Assembly (NCBI RefSeq): GCF_900116415.1
Contig: NZ_FPAP01000003.1
Span: 496,001-560,000, forward strand
Direction: 5' to 3'
DNA from: Chryseobacterium formosense
GTDB lineage: Bacteria > Bacteroidota > Bacteroidia > Flavobacteriales > Weeksellaceae
DNA length: 64,000 bases
The notes below the pieces were generated by a model. It did not search any database, was not told where the DNA came from, and saw only the letters and a list, made by a program, of their open reading frames with translations. The translations under genes and the position numbers were made by a program. Shown one piece after another: positions 6,981 through 16,186 of this stretch; within the stretch, counting starts at the first letter, position 1; the number at the start of each line of letters is the position of its first letter.

Positions 6981-8951
6981 TTATTTGTAAGTGTAAATAC
7001 CCGTAATTGCAGAATAATCCAGAATTTTGGCAAGCTCTACACGAACTTCAGAAAGCATCTGTATTTTTTTTATCGCCGCAAAATAGAATTCCGGATCGGG
7101 AATTTCAGAAAGTTCTTTTGTAAATTTAGCAATGAGGAAATTAACGTATCTGAATTTGTGAATCAGAATATCTCCGGCAACCTGTTCAGGCATTTTATCA
7201 CCATAATTGGGTGCATCAATATTTCTGGTCGTCCAGTCCTGAAGATCATTGTAGATATTCATCGAATTGGCGGCTGCAGAGCTTATTTCTTCATCCATCA
7301 AGGTAAAAAAGAAACTTCCTTTGCGGAGCTCTTCATTGTCAATCCCTTCTTTGATGTGTCTTACAATCTCTTTATTGATTTCAACCTGGAACTCATAGTT
7401 ATCTTCTTCGAAATGATGCAGAATCTCTTCAATCACCGTGATGTCATACTTTTGATTGTCGGGTGTAGTTCGATGAAGAATCATGTCACCATAATTCAGA
7501 ATATGTTTTATTAAATCATTTTCGAGTTTTGTTACAGGAAAAAGAATTAAATCTAATTCTGAAACAGGCTCATCGGAAACTTTCAGCTGAATCGGTTTTT
7601 CTTCCGCTTTTGCCTGAGCTTTCTGAGTCTGATTTTGGGTAATCTGTTTCTGAATATCAAGTTCATTAAATAAACTCTGCTCCGACAGTCCGAATTTTGT
7701 GGAAACTTCTTTTAGATAAACTTCCTTTTTCAAAGCATTCTGAACAAAAGAAACCGATTTTACAATATCCCTGATTGCTTCAGCTTTTTTGATCGGGTCA
7801 TTTCCGACTTCTTTTAAAAGAATTTCCGCTTTAAAATCAATAAAATCCATCGCCTGATTTTCGATGAATTTCTCCACATATTCCTGCGAATGTTTTCGGG
7901 CAAAAGAATCCGGATCGTCACCATCAGGAAAAAGCAGCACTCTGATGTTCATTCCTTCCGTTAAAAGCATATCGATACTTCTGAAACTCGCTTTTATTCC
8001 TGCATTATCACCATCAAAAAGAATCGTTACATTTTCCGTAAGCCTTTTTATAAGTTTAATTTGTTCCGTCGTTAAAGAAGTTCCCGAACTTGCGACAACA
8101 TTCTCAATTCCGGACATATGAAGTGAAATTACATCCATATAACCTTCGACCAAAAGACAGACATTTTTTCTTGAAATTGCCTGTTTGCTTTGATTTAAGC
8201 CATAAAGAACATTCGATTTATGATAAATCTCGGTTTCAGGTGAGTTGAGATATTTGGCAGTTTTAATATTATTCTTAAGAATTCTTGCGCCAAAACCTAA
8301 AACCCTTCCCGAAAAACTGTGAATCGGGAACATCACTCTTTCACGGAAACGGTCGATTCCATTCGGAGCATTTTCAGGAAAAATAGAAAGTCCGGATTTC
8401 TCTAAAACTTCTTTGGTATAACCTTTTTCAATCGCAAATTCTGTAAAAGCATTTTTCTTTTCGGGCGAAAAACCAAGCTGGAACTTTCTGATAATATCAT
8501 CTTTCAGTTCACGCTCTCTGAAATACGAAAGTCCGATTGCTCTACCCTCTTCGTTTTCCCAAAGTATATTCTGAAAAAAATCGTTCGCTACTTCATGAAT
8601 TTTATAAAGCAAATCTCTTTCAGATTGGGCATTTTTTGCTTCCTCTGAAAATTCACGCTGATCTTCTTCAATTTCAATTCCGTATTTTTTGGCAGCGTGG
8701 CGAAGTGCCTCAGGATAGGTAAAATTTTCGATTTCCATTAAAAAAGAAATCGCTGTTCCTCCTTTTCCTGTCGAGAAATCTTTCCAAATCTGTTTACTCG
8801 GTGAAACTACAAAACTGGGCGACTTTTCTTCATGAAACGGACTCAAACCTTTAAAATTTGATCCCGCTCTTTTCAGCTGCACATATTCACCAACAATCTC
8901 TTCTACGCGGATTGTTGAAAATATTTTATCGATCGTCTGTTTGGAAATCAT
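6981..8951 (-). CDS. dnaG: DNA primase lacking the usual zinc ligands
   Basis: Encodes 656 residues from the ATG at 8951 (MISKQTIDKIFSTIRVEE). A longer in-frame ATG at 8984 exists, but a good promoter (8956-8984) overlaps that extension, so 8951 is preferred. The protein makes RNA primers for replication. It shows the N-terminal CHC2-type domain, a TOPRIM core (LLVEGYMDVISL and FDGDNAGIKA) and a C-terminal helicase-binding region. The zinc ribbon is degenerate: aligned with E. coli Cys40/His43/Cys61/Cys64 are Ser37, His40, Asp58 and Thr61. Only the histidine survives, although the surrounding PFHEEKSPSF is intact. I recall the same loss in other flavobacterial primases. Confidence 0.96.
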   Translation of the reverse strand: MISKQTIDKIFSTIRVEEIVGEYVQLKRAGSNFKGLSPFHEEKSPSFVVSPSKQIWKDFSTGKGGTAISFLMEIENFTYPEALRHAAKKYGIEIEEDQREFSEEAKNAQSERDLLYKIHEVANDFFQNILWENEEGRAIGLSYFRERELKDDIIRKFQLGFSPEKKNAFTEFAIEKGYTKEVLEKSGLSIFPENAPNGIDRFRERVMFPIHSFSGRVLGFGARILKNNIKTAKYLNSPETEIYHKSNVLYGLNQSKQAISRKNVCLLVEGYMDVISLHMSGIENVVASSGTSLTTEQIKLIKRLTENVTILFDGDNAGIKASFRSIDMLLTEGMNIRVLLFPDGDDPDSFARKHSQEYVEKFIENQAMDFIDFKAEILLKEVGNDPIKKAEAIRDIVKSVSFVQNALKKEVYLKEVSTKFGLSEQSLFNELDIQKQITQNQTQKAQAKAEEKPIQLKVSDEPVSELDLILFPVTKLENDLIKHILNYGDMILHRTTPDNQKYDITVIEEILHHFEEDNYEFQVEINKEIVRHIKEGIDNEELRKGSFFFTLMDEEISSAAANSMNIYNDLQDWTTRNIDAPNYGDKMPEQVAGDILIHKFRYVNFLIAKFTKELSEIPDPEFYFAAIKKIQMLSEVRVELAKILDYSAITGIYTYK

Positions 8952-8955
8952 ACTG

Positions 8956-8984
8956 CAAAAATAATGAAATGATTTTGAGCTCAA
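8956..8984 (-). promoter_or_regulatory. dnaG promoter with -33 and -7 elements
   Basis: On the minus strand, TTG (8984-8982), an 18-base spacer, then TATTTTTG (8963-8956) match the Bacteroidota sigma factor consensus. The -7 element ends 4 bases before the dnaG ATG, so transcription would begin at or next to the start codon. Confidence 0.65.
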
Positions 8985-9058
8985 GCTAATTTACATCTAA
9001 TTGCAAAAATTTCAGTTTAAGTCATTGTTTTTTAGTGTATTTTTAGCAAAAAAAATAA

Positions 9059-9676
9059 ATGAAGAAAATTTATTCTGTTTTAGTTTTTATTTTGAGTCTT
9101 CACCTTTTGATGTCTACAGATTGTTCAGGCTTTCATGAGGAAGATATTGAAGTAGTACCGAATAAAATAAAAATCAGTTTAGATAATTCGAAAGTATATC
9201 ATGTAAATGATACCATTACCATTTACGGTCGTGTTTCTGTAAAAGGATTTAATGTGGTTTCAAAAGATTCGGTGAAAATGGAAGGAAATCCACTTTTCAT
9301 GATTTCTGCTTCTAAGTTATTAAAAAATCAGAGTGCTTATAATTTAAAATATTCGCTCGATAAATTTAAAATTATATCAAAAGATTTTCAGATCGATAAT
9401 TATGTAAACTGCCCTAACTCTATGCTGTATAACTCTGCAACAGAAGATACGGGATCAAAACTTTTTCGATATGAAGTTAAACTCATTCCTCAGGAAACAG
9501 GAGATTTTTTAATTTATTTTGATGATACTTTTTCACTTCAAAATATAATTAAGAAGCAGAACATACTTCAAAGCTATCCTATTTCAGATACAAATCCAAT
9601 GGTTTGGGAAGCTTGTGGAAACAGCAGTGTAAAGGCAAATCTTGCGGAAGGAGATGTGTTTATTGAAGTAAAATAA
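9059..9676 (+). CDS. Secreted protein of unknown function
   Basis: Encodes 205 residues with a hydrophobic N-terminal signal (MKKIYSVLVFILSLHLLMSTDC). The cysteine after the hydrophobic stretch could be a loose lipobox, but STDC does not fit well. The rest looks beta-rich, with segments such as VNDTITIYGRVSVKGFNV, and has two further cysteines (about residues 120 and 184). I do not recognise a family. The next gene starts 4 bases later, and both are small envelope proteins, so they probably form one transcription unit divergent from dnaG. Confidence 0.75.
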   Translation: MKKIYSVLVFILSLHLLMSTDCSGFHEEDIEVVPNKIKISLDNSKVYHVNDTITIYGRVSVKGFNVVSKDSVKMEGNPLFMISASKLLKNQSAYNLKYSLDKFKIISKDFQIDNYVNCPNSMLYNSATEDTGSKLFRYEVKLIPQETGDFLIYFDDTFSLQNIIKKQNILQSYPISDTNPMVWEACGNSSVKANLAEGDVFIEVK

Positions 9677-9680
9677 TTTA

Positions 9681-10274
9681 ATGATGAAATATCTCAAAAG
9701 AATATTTTTTCTGTTTCTTACATTAATTTCTCTGTTTATTTTATATCTAGGATTTGGCGGAAATTATATCTTAAATATAGATGCAAAAAGAATGATAACT
9801 AATAATTTAAAAACTAATAAAAGTCTTCCGCAAAACATAACCAGCTTTTACAATACTATTTACAAAAATTCGTTATCAAAAAATTCGTGGAACTTTCTTC
9901 TTAATTCCTATTCTCAAAAAGATTGCCCTTGTTATCAAATGACGCATAAAATTATGCCTCAATTAAATATCAAAAATCTATCTGCACTTGATTACATCCT
10001 TGTGACACGATATATAGAACATAATTTTAGCCAAAATGAATGTTTAAACTTTAATTTAAGCAGTTTTGATTTTTTAGAAAATAGAAAGGGAATTGAAAGT
10101 GTTTCAAAATCTTTATTCAATAAATCAGTTGAAAATTTAAAACCTATTGAAGTTGCAGAAGTTTTCGCATTATATGAAAAACCTTTAAAAAATAACCGAA
10201 ATAGAAATCCTGCAAATGCCAAGAAAAGAACTGAACAGTTATATCAGTTGTATTTAAAAAACTCAAACAATTAA
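9681..10274 (+). CDS. Membrane-anchored protein of unknown function
   Basis: Encodes 197 residues. One N-terminal membrane segment (about residues 8-28, rich in F/L/I) is followed by a soluble, lysine-rich helical part with a CPCYQM cysteine pair and a later single cysteine (QNECLNF). It follows the preceding secreted protein by 4 bases. No family is recognised. The predicted topology puts most of the protein in the periplasm. Confidence 0.7.
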   Translation: MMKYLKRIFFLFLTLISLFILYLGFGGNYILNIDAKRMITNNLKTNKSLPQNITSFYNTIYKNSLSKNSWNFLLNSYSQKDCPCYQMTHKIMPQLNIKNLSALDYILVTRYIEHNFSQNECLNFNLSSFDFLENRKGIESVSKSLFNKSVENLKPIEVAEVFALYEKPLKNNRNRNPANAKKRTEQLYQLYLKNSNN

Positions 10275-10339
10275 TAATTCTGTTTAAAATTTATTTATAC
10301 CTAAAAGGTTTATTAATTTTGTAGTCTTAAATAAATTTC

Positions 10340-10747
10340 ATGCATTTCGAAATTAAAAACATCAGCGACTGGCAAAATGTCGTAAACTCAATTTTACCCG
10401 AACTGAAACACAATATTCTTTTATTAAAAGGAAATTTAGGAGCCGGAAAAACAACCTTTACACAGTTTTTATTGAAAAATCTTGGCAGTGAAGATGAAGT
10501 AAACTCCCCTACTTACTCGATTGTAAACGAATACAAATCACCCAAAGGAAAAATTTATCATTTTGATTTATATCGTCTAAAAAATATTGATGAAGTGTAC
10601 GATATTGGTATCGAAGAATATCTCGACAATTCATTCCTGTGCATCATAGAATGGCCGGAAGTGTATGAAGACGAGCTTTACGGTTTAGAATACCATTCAA
10701 TGAGCATCAATAATACAGGTGAAAGCAGAGAAATCACATTCGAATAA
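10340..10747 (+). CDS. tsaE: tRNA threonylcarbamoyladenosine biosynthesis ATPase
   Basis: A 135-residue P-loop protein, normal for TsaE, which works with TsaB and TsaD to build t6A37 on ANN-decoding tRNAs. Walker A is GNLGAGKTTF (about residues 34-43). The family motif SPTYSIVNEY and the HFDLYRL segment are both present. It ends 69 bases before the alanine dehydrogenase gene and is likely read with it or just ahead of it. Confidence 0.95.
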   Translation: MHFEIKNISDWQNVVNSILPELKHNILLLKGNLGAGKTTFTQFLLKNLGSEDEVNSPTYSIVNEYKSPKGKIYHFDLYRLKNIDEVYDIGIEEYLDNSFLCIIEWPEVYEDELYGLEYHSMSINNTGESREITFE

Positions 10748-10816
10748 ATAGTATATCTTTGCTTAAAGAAATCGATTGTACAAAATAATTTTCTGTAAGC
10801 CATAATTGTATCAAAA

Positions 10817-12010
10817 ATGAGTACGACAAATATTTTTACTCCTTTTTCCGAGGAAGAATTAATGCCAAAGGAGGAGAAGTTAGAAGTTATAAAAAAAGGG
10901 AAACAATTCAGTATAGGAATTCCTAAAGAGACCTGCCTCAACGAAAGAAGAGCATGTATTACACCAGATGCGGTACAGGTTTTAGTAGAGCACGGCCACG
11001 AAATTATCATCGAATCCGGTGCAGGACAGGGCTCATTTTTTACAGACTTACAGTATTCAGAATCAGGTGCAAGAATTACGCAGGATGCAAAAGAAGCTTT
11101 TTCTCAGGATCTGGTTTTAAAAGTAAATCCTCCTACAGAAGAGGAAATAGATTATTTTAAACCCAATACGTATCTGGTTTCTGCCCTTCAGATCAATTTA
11201 AGAGACAAAGATTATTTCTTAAAATTAGCAGAAAAAAAAGTCAACGCAATTGCTTTTGAATTTATTGCTGACGAATACAAACAATTGGCATTGGTAAGAC
11301 TGATTGGCGAAATTGCAGGATCCGTTTCTATTTTATATGCATCAGAATTATTAGCCCTTTCAAATGGCTTAATGCTGGGCGGAATTACAGGTGTAAGACC
11401 TACCGAAGTTGTCGTTTTAGGAGCAGGAATTGTGGGTGAATTTGCCACAAAAGCCGCAATCGGTTTGGGAGCGAGTGTAAAAGTTTTTGATAATTCACTT
11501 TCAAAACTTAGAAGACTTCACACATTGGTTGACAGCCGTGTTCCGACATCGATTATCGATCCTAAAGAATTAAGCAAAAGCTTAAGAAGAGCCGATGTCG
11601 TTATCGGAGCTTTACCAAGACTCAATATGCAGCCAATCGTAACCGAAGATATGGTCATGAAAATGAAAAAAGGCAGCGTTATTATCGACATTGTGATCGA
11701 CAACGGAAAAGCCATCGAAACTTCCGAGCTGACGACAATGGAAGATCCTTATATCATCAAACATGGCGTTATTCACTGCGGATTACCCAATCTTACTTCG
11801 AAAATGCCAAGAACAACCACAAAAGCAATCTCCAATTTCTTCCTTTCTTATATTTTGAATTACGATGAAGAAGGTGGTTTTGAAAATATGCTGATCCGTA
11901 AAAACGAAATGAAACAAAGTCTGTATATGTATAAAGGAAGACACACCAAGAAAGTGATCTGCGACCGTTTCGGACTTACCTATCACGACATCAATCTTTT
12001 AATTTTCTAA
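10817..12010 (+). CDS. ald: Alanine dehydrogenase family protein
   Basis: Encodes 397 residues. The N-terminal substrate domain carries IGIPKETCLNERRACITPDAV (in the alanine dehydrogenase / transhydrogenase family this region holds the substrate-binding Arg). A Rossmann domain follows with VVLGAGIVGEFATKAAIGLGA for NAD(H). Such enzymes convert alanine to pyruvate and ammonia reversibly. The form with a ~20-residue N-terminal extension is typical of flavobacteria. A TATCTTTG element at 10754-10761 may drive it. Three genes follow closely on the same strand, suggesting an operon with the LytS/LytTR pair. Confidence 0.9.
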   Translation: MSTTNIFTPFSEEELMPKEEKLEVIKKGKQFSIGIPKETCLNERRACITPDAVQVLVEHGHEIIIESGAGQGSFFTDLQYSESGARITQDAKEAFSQDLVLKVNPPTEEEIDYFKPNTYLVSALQINLRDKDYFLKLAEKKVNAIAFEFIADEYKQLALVRLIGEIAGSVSILYASELLALSNGLMLGGITGVRPTEVVVLGAGIVGEFATKAAIGLGASVKVFDNSLSKLRRLHTLVDSRVPTSIIDPKELSKSLRRADVVIGALPRLNMQPIVTEDMVMKMKKGSVIIDIVIDNGKAIETSELTTMEDPYIIKHGVIHCGLPNLTSKMPRTTTKAISNFFLSYILNYDEEGGFENMLIRKNEMKQSLYMYKGRHTKKVICDRFGLTYHDINLLIF

Positions 12011-12018
12011 TTTTCTTC

Positions 12019-12390
12019 ATGAAAAAAATAAAATTCTTTTTAATCGGTCTTGTTCCGGGATTGATTATTGTATTTTTTGTTCTTAATAAAAAAGGGGTTA
12101 GCTGCAGCGGTTATTTACCAAACAGCCGTGTGATTGCAGAAACACTTTCAAAAGATTTTACGTATTCTGATCAGTTTAAAGCTGAAATGACAACTTTAAA
12201 GATTAACGAAAAATTCTTAAAAGACAGCATCATTACTTTAGGAAAAATAGATTTTGACCGTAGCCATGCTCAGAAAAAGCCTTGTCCGGATTACGTTATA
12301 ACCTATCCTGAAAAAAATCCTGTTTATGAAGTTACATTTGAAAAGTGTGAGGAAAAAGCAGTTCTGAACAATCTGAAAAAGCTTAAATAA
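12019..12390 (+). CDS. Small membrane-anchored protein, possibly DUF4258
   Basis: Encodes 123 residues: an N-terminal membrane segment (about 5-23, FFLIGLVPGLIIVFFVL), then a soluble domain with GVSCSGYLPNSRV and two later cysteines (KKPCPDY, FEKCEEK). The layout recalls small flavobacterial proteins that databases label DUF4258; I cannot confirm this. It begins 8 bases after the alanine dehydrogenase gene and ends 19 before the histidine kinase gene, so it sits inside that operon. Confidence 0.75.
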   Translation: MKKIKFFLIGLVPGLIIVFFVLNKKGVSCSGYLPNSRVIAETLSKDFTYSDQFKAEMTTLKINEKFLKDSIITLGKIDFDRSHAQKKPCPDYVITYPEKNPVYEVTFEKCEEKAVLNNLKKLK

Positions 12391-12409
12391 GTCTCAATTC
12401 TTAATTAAA

Positions 12410-13180
12410 ATGGAAGGCAATCTCTATCTGGTTCAGGATTATCTGATTTTCATCGGAGTTTTTGCCATTTTCCTTTTTCTTGCAGCAAGTATTTATCTTT
12501 TCGGGCAAAATCAGCGTTTAAAAAACAGAAATCTAAAGCTAAACGCAGCCAACAAATTAATAGAGCAGAAACTAAACGATGTACAGCTTGAGCATATCGG
12601 TACAAAGCTCAATCCGCATTTATTTAAAAACATTCTCAATTCTGTACAGTCACACGCTTATCAGACCTATATGTCGCTTGATAAATTGGCAAATGTTCTG
12701 GATTACATTTTGTATGAAAGCAACAACAAATTTGTAAGCCCAAAAGAAGAGCTGCAGTTTGCTTTGAGCCTTATAGAAATTAATAAGATAAAGATCAACC
12801 CGCTTTTTGATTTCAGAATTAAGTCTAAAATTGACAAGTCAGATTCTATTTTTGAGGAAAAAGTTTTTGCACCGCTTATTTCGGTTGATCTAATTGAAAA
12901 TGCTTTTAAACACACCGATTTTTTAGCACAGGATTCATTTATTTCTATACAAATGGAACTCGAAGGCGGAATTTTCTCCATGAAAGTAAGCAATAAAGCT
13001 TCCCTGAAAAATGTTTTGCCCAAAGAAAACAGCGGATTCGGAAGCCAGTCTTTAGATCAAAGGCTTAAAATGATTTATACCAATTTTTATTCGCTTCAGA
13101 AAAACTCAAAAAACGGTATCTTCACGGCAGAATTAACAATCAATTTAGGAGAATTCTATGATAAAATGCGTTATTCTTGA
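12410..13180 (+). CDS. LytS/YpdA-type sensor histidine kinase
   Basis: Encodes 256 residues with one N-terminal membrane helix (about 10-30), a short coiled segment, then the His_kinase domain of the LytS family. The phospho-acceptor motif is KLNPHLFKNILNSVQ (His near residue 68). The ATPase part has DLIENAFKHTD (N box) and NSGFGSQSLDQRL (G box). No periplasmic sensor domain is present, so the input signal is unknown. The 3' end overlaps the response regulator gene by 23 bases, indicating translational coupling. Confidence 0.9.
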   Translation: MEGNLYLVQDYLIFIGVFAIFLFLAASIYLFGQNQRLKNRNLKLNAANKLIEQKLNDVQLEHIGTKLNPHLFKNILNSVQSHAYQTYMSLDKLANVLDYILYESNNKFVSPKEELQFALSLIEINKIKINPLFDFRIKSKIDKSDSIFEEKVFAPLISVDLIENAFKHTDFLAQDSFISIQMELEGGIFSMKVSNKASLKNVLPKENSGFGSQSLDQRLKMIYTNFYSLQKNSKNGIFTAELTINLGEFYDKMRYS

Positions 13181-13868
13181 TGATGAATTGTTAGCGATAA
13201 GCTATCTTAAACTTCTCTGCGAACAAATTGATAATGTAGAAGTTGTAAGAGCTTTTAATGATCCTAAAATCTTTTTGAATGAAATTGAAAACATTGATTG
13301 TAACCTCTGTATTTTAGATATCGAAATGCCGGGAATGACCGGCTTACAGGTTGCAGAACTGATTTCAGGCTCAAAAAAAATCATTTTCACCACTGCATAC
13401 AAAGAATATGCAGCCGAAGCTTTTGACCTCAATGTTGTGGATTACGTAAGAAAACCGATCAAAAAAGAAAGGCTGATTCAGGCATTTGAAAAGGCAGCCG
13501 ATCTTTTAAGCAGTACTCAAAAGAAGGAATTCATTGAATGGAATACCAATATTGGTAAATCTACCATTTTCACAGAGCAGATTGCTTACATCAAAACTTC
13601 GGAAATCGACAGTCGAGACAAAGATATTATCCTGAAAGACGGTACAATGATCGTTCTAAAAAATCTCAATTTCAAATCTCTTCTGGAGATGCTTCCTTCA
13701 AAGGATTTTGCACAGGTAAATAAAAAAGAGATCATTGCTTTATCATCGGTAAAAGTTTTATCTACCAACGAAATTATCACCACAATTTCTACAGATTCTG
13801 ATCAGTTTCTAAAGCTTCATATTGGTGAAACATATAGAAATTCTTTGATGGAAATGTTCGGAAAGTAG
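13158..13868 (+). CDS. LytTR-family response regulator
   Basis: Encodes 236 residues. The receiver domain (1-120) has the acidic pair DDE near residue 8-10, phospho-acceptor Asp in CILDIEMPGMTGLQV (about 55) and Lys in VRKPIKKERL. A LytTR DNA-binding domain follows (about 135-236) with IAYIKTSEIDSRDKDIILKDG. It overlaps the kinase gene and is its obvious partner. Such regulators often control envelope or metabolic genes; targets are not evident here. Confidence 0.93.
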   Translation: MIKCVILDDELLAISYLKLLCEQIDNVEVVRAFNDPKIFLNEIENIDCNLCILDIEMPGMTGLQVAELISGSKKIIFTTAYKEYAAEAFDLNVVDYVRKPIKKERLIQAFEKAADLLSSTQKKEFIEWNTNIGKSTIFTEQIAYIKTSEIDSRDKDIILKDGTMIVLKNLNFKSLLEMLPSKDFAQVNKKEIIALSSVKVLSTNEIITTISTDSDQFLKLHIGETYRNSLMEMFGK

Positions 13869-13967
13869 AAACTGTTTTCTTTTATTTCAGATTAAAATTT
13901 CGTCTGCTTATTTCTAAAAAGTCTTAAATTGCAAATCACTTTCAGATTCAATTTTAATCAAAATAAT

Positions 13968-14846
13968 ATGAAAAAAATAAGCTTTCTTTTCCTTTTGATC
14001 TCGGCATTTGCTTTTGCCCAGCAATCTGTTTTAGACCAGAAAATAAGCTCCATTATTAAAGATAAAAAAGCAACCGTAGGAGTTTCTGTTTTAGGATTTG
14101 AGGATGGATTTAAATATGATAAAAATGCCAATAAAAAACTGCCGACTTTAAGTGTTTTCAAGTTTCACATTGCTTGCGCGGTCTTAGATCTTGTTGATCA
14201 GGGAAAATTATCCTTAAATCAAAAAGTTGTTTTAAAAGAATCTGAATTATTACCAAAAACCTGGTCACCGATAAAAGAAAAATATCCTACAGGTGATATT
14301 GAACTGACTTTGGATGAAATTATCGACTACACCGTTGCATTAAGTGATAATAACGGCTGCGACAAATTATTAAAAATGATCGGTGGAACACAAACTGTTC
14401 AGAAATTTATGGATTCTAAAGGTGTAAAAGGCTTTCAGATCAAAGTAAATGAAGACGAAATGCACAAAGACTGGAAAAATCAATACAAAAATTACAGCAC
14501 TACAAAATCTGCTGTAACTCTCCTTAAAAATTTTGATGCCGGAAAAATTCTCTCGAAAAAATCAACTGATTATTTAATGAAAATCATGCTTGGAACAAAA
14601 ACCGGAATGAATAAACTGGTAGAACAGCTTCCTAAAAACACTCCTGTTGCCCATAAAACAGGAGCTTCCGGGAAATATGATGATGATTTAACGGTTGCAG
14701 AAAACGATATGGGAATTGTAACCTTACCGAATGGCAAACATTATGCAATAGCTGTATTTGTAAACAATTCTACAGAAACAGATGTTGTAAATTGTAAGAT
14801 GATTTCAGACATTTCAAAGATCGTTTGGGATTATTTTAATAAGTAA
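13968..14846 (+). CDS. Class A beta-lactamase, CGA/CIA-like
   Basis: Encodes 292 residues from the ATG at 13968, chosen because it starts a signal peptide (MKKISFLFLLISAFAFAQ). Serine beta-lactamase motifs are all present: SVFK (Ser62-Lys65), SDN (126-128), the omega-loop region with NEDEMHKDW (about 161-169) and KTG (230-232). The protein is a periplasmic hydrolase of beta-lactams. The sequence style matches subclass A2 enzymes from Chryseobacterium and Elizabethkingia (CGA-1, CIA-1, CME), where such genes are chromosomal. Nothing nearby suggests recent mobilisation. Confidence 0.93.
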   Translation: MKKISFLFLLISAFAFAQQSVLDQKISSIIKDKKATVGVSVLGFEDGFKYDKNANKKLPTLSVFKFHIACAVLDLVDQGKLSLNQKVVLKESELLPKTWSPIKEKYPTGDIELTLDEIIDYTVALSDNNGCDKLLKMIGGTQTVQKFMDSKGVKGFQIKVNEDEMHKDWKNQYKNYSTTKSAVTLLKNFDAGKILSKKSTDYLMKIMLGTKTGMNKLVEQLPKNTPVAHKTGASGKYDDDLTVAENDMGIVTLPNGKHYAIAVFVNNSTETDVVNCKMISDISKIVWDYFNK

Positions 14847-14876
14847 AATTTTAAGCTTAATTTTAAAACCATTAAA

Positions 14877-15296
14877 ATGAAAAAAATATTTTTAGTTTTC
14901 GGAGTCTTTGTAAGTACATTTTTCTTTGCCCAGAAAAGTGAAAACTTCTATGAAATAAGCTACAACAGTATTTGTTGCGGACCGCCCTCCACAGCTCCGG
15001 TGATGAATTATGTTGAAACTTTTCAAAGCAAAAACAAAAGAAAAGCGATTGAAATCTTCAGACAGTCAGGTTTGGGAAGAGAAGGCGAATTTAAACTGTT
15101 TATCGGAATTGATGCACTTTCGAAATCTCAAAGAAGTAAGTTCTTAAAAGGTCTGGAAACAGCAGTAAATTCGCAGAATAATGCAAAAAACCAAAACAGT
15201 GACGGAATCGTGAACTTCAGTTCTCAGCCTGTAAAAAAAGAAAATCTTAAGCAAATTAATAATTTAACTATATATAAAAAAGAAAAAGTAAAATGA
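14877..15296 (+). CDS. Secreted protein of unknown function
   Basis: Encodes 139 residues with a signal peptide (MKKIFLVFGVFVSTFFFAQ) and a mature part containing SICCGPPSTAPVM. The first half resembles a compact alpha/beta fold and the tail is rich in Lys, Asn and Gln. I do not recognise a family. Its last 4 bases overlap the next gene (ATGA arrangement), so it is co-translated with the hydroxyacyl-CoA dehydrogenase; whether the two are linked functionally is unclear. Confidence 0.75.
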   Translation: MKKIFLVFGVFVSTFFFAQKSENFYEISYNSICCGPPSTAPVMNYVETFQSKNKRKAIEIFRQSGLGREGEFKLFIGIDALSKSQRSKFLKGLETAVNSQNNAKNQNSDGIVNFSSQPVKKENLKQINNLTIYKKEKVK

Positions 15297-16186
15297 TCAA
15301 AAACATTGTCGTTATCGGAGCAGGAACCATGGGAAATGGTATTGCACACACTTTCGCACAAAGCGGTTTTAAAGTAAATTTAGTTGATGTATCTCAGGAC
15401 GCTTTAGACAGAGGATTAAAAACGATAACCACTAATCTTGACAGAATAATTGCCAAAGGAAATCTTACAGAAGAGCAAAAAGCTGAAACCTTAGGAAATA
15501 TTACGACCTTCACGGAACTGAAAAATGCGGTAACCAATGCTGATTTAGTTGTAGAAGCTGCGACTGAAAATCAGGATCTGAAACTGAAAATTTTCGCTCA
15601 GATGGATGAGTTTGCCCCTGAAAACTGCATTTTATCAACCAACACTTCTTCAATTTCTATTACAAAAATTGCTGCTGCGACAAAAAGAGCCGACAAAGTA
15701 ATCGGAATGCACTTCATGAATCCTGTGCCGATTATGAAATTGGTAGAAATTATCAAAGGCTACTCTACTTCAAAAGAAACTTTTGCTTCGATTTATGAAA
15801 TGAGCAAAACTTTAGGAAAAGTTCCGGTAGAAGTGAATGATTATCCTGGTTTTGTGGCCAACAGAATTCTGATGCCGATGATCAATGAATCGATCGAAAC
15901 ATTGTATAATGGCGTTGCAGGTGTTGAAGAAATCGATACCGTAATGAAATTAGGAATGGCTCATCCGATGGGACCACTTCAACTAGCAGACTTCATAGGT
16001 TTGGATGTTTGTTTAGCGATCTTAAACGTTATGTATGACGGCTTCAAAAATCCTAAATATGCACCAAACCCTTTATTGGTAAACATGGTAATGGCAGGAA
16101 AATTAGGTGTAAAATCGGGAGAAGGTTTCTACGATTATTCTGAGAGCAAAAAAGCCGAGAAAGTAGCGAAAATGTTTTCAAAATAA
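15293..16186 (+). CDS. 3-hydroxyacyl-CoA (3-hydroxybutyryl-CoA) dehydrogenase
   Basis: Encodes 297 residues, the length of single-function enzymes that oxidise 3-hydroxyacyl-CoA with NAD. The Rossmann motif is VIGAGTMGNGIAHTFAQSG at the N-terminus. The catalytic region has GMHFMNPVPIMKLVEII (His-Glu pair) and the helical C-domain has GFVANRILMPMINE and GPLQLADFIGLDV. It is likely part of fatty-acid, butyrate or phenylacetate-type degradation, but no other gene of those routes is adjacent. Confidence 0.95.
   Translation: MIKNIVVIGAGTMGNGIAHTFAQSGFKVNLVDVSQDALDRGLKTITTNLDRIIAKGNLTEEQKAETLGNITTFTELKNAVTNADLVVEAATENQDLKLKIFAQMDEFAPENCILSTNTSSISITKIAAATKRADKVIGMHFMNPVPIMKLVEIIKGYSTSKETFASIYEMSKTLGKVPVEVNDYPGFVANRILMPMINESIETLYNGVAGVEEIDTVMKLGMAHPMGPLQLADFIGLDVCLAILNVMYDGFKNPKYAPNPLLVNMVMAGKLGVKSGEGFYDYSESKKAEKVAKMFSK

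Noticed and set aside
8952..8984. Longer start for dnaG
   Set aside because: The segment contains a matching -33/-7 promoter and is not part of the conserved primase N-terminus.
14877..15296. Second beta-lactamase-related gene
   Set aside because: No SxxK, SDN or KTG motifs; it is only a small secreted protein next to the lactamase.
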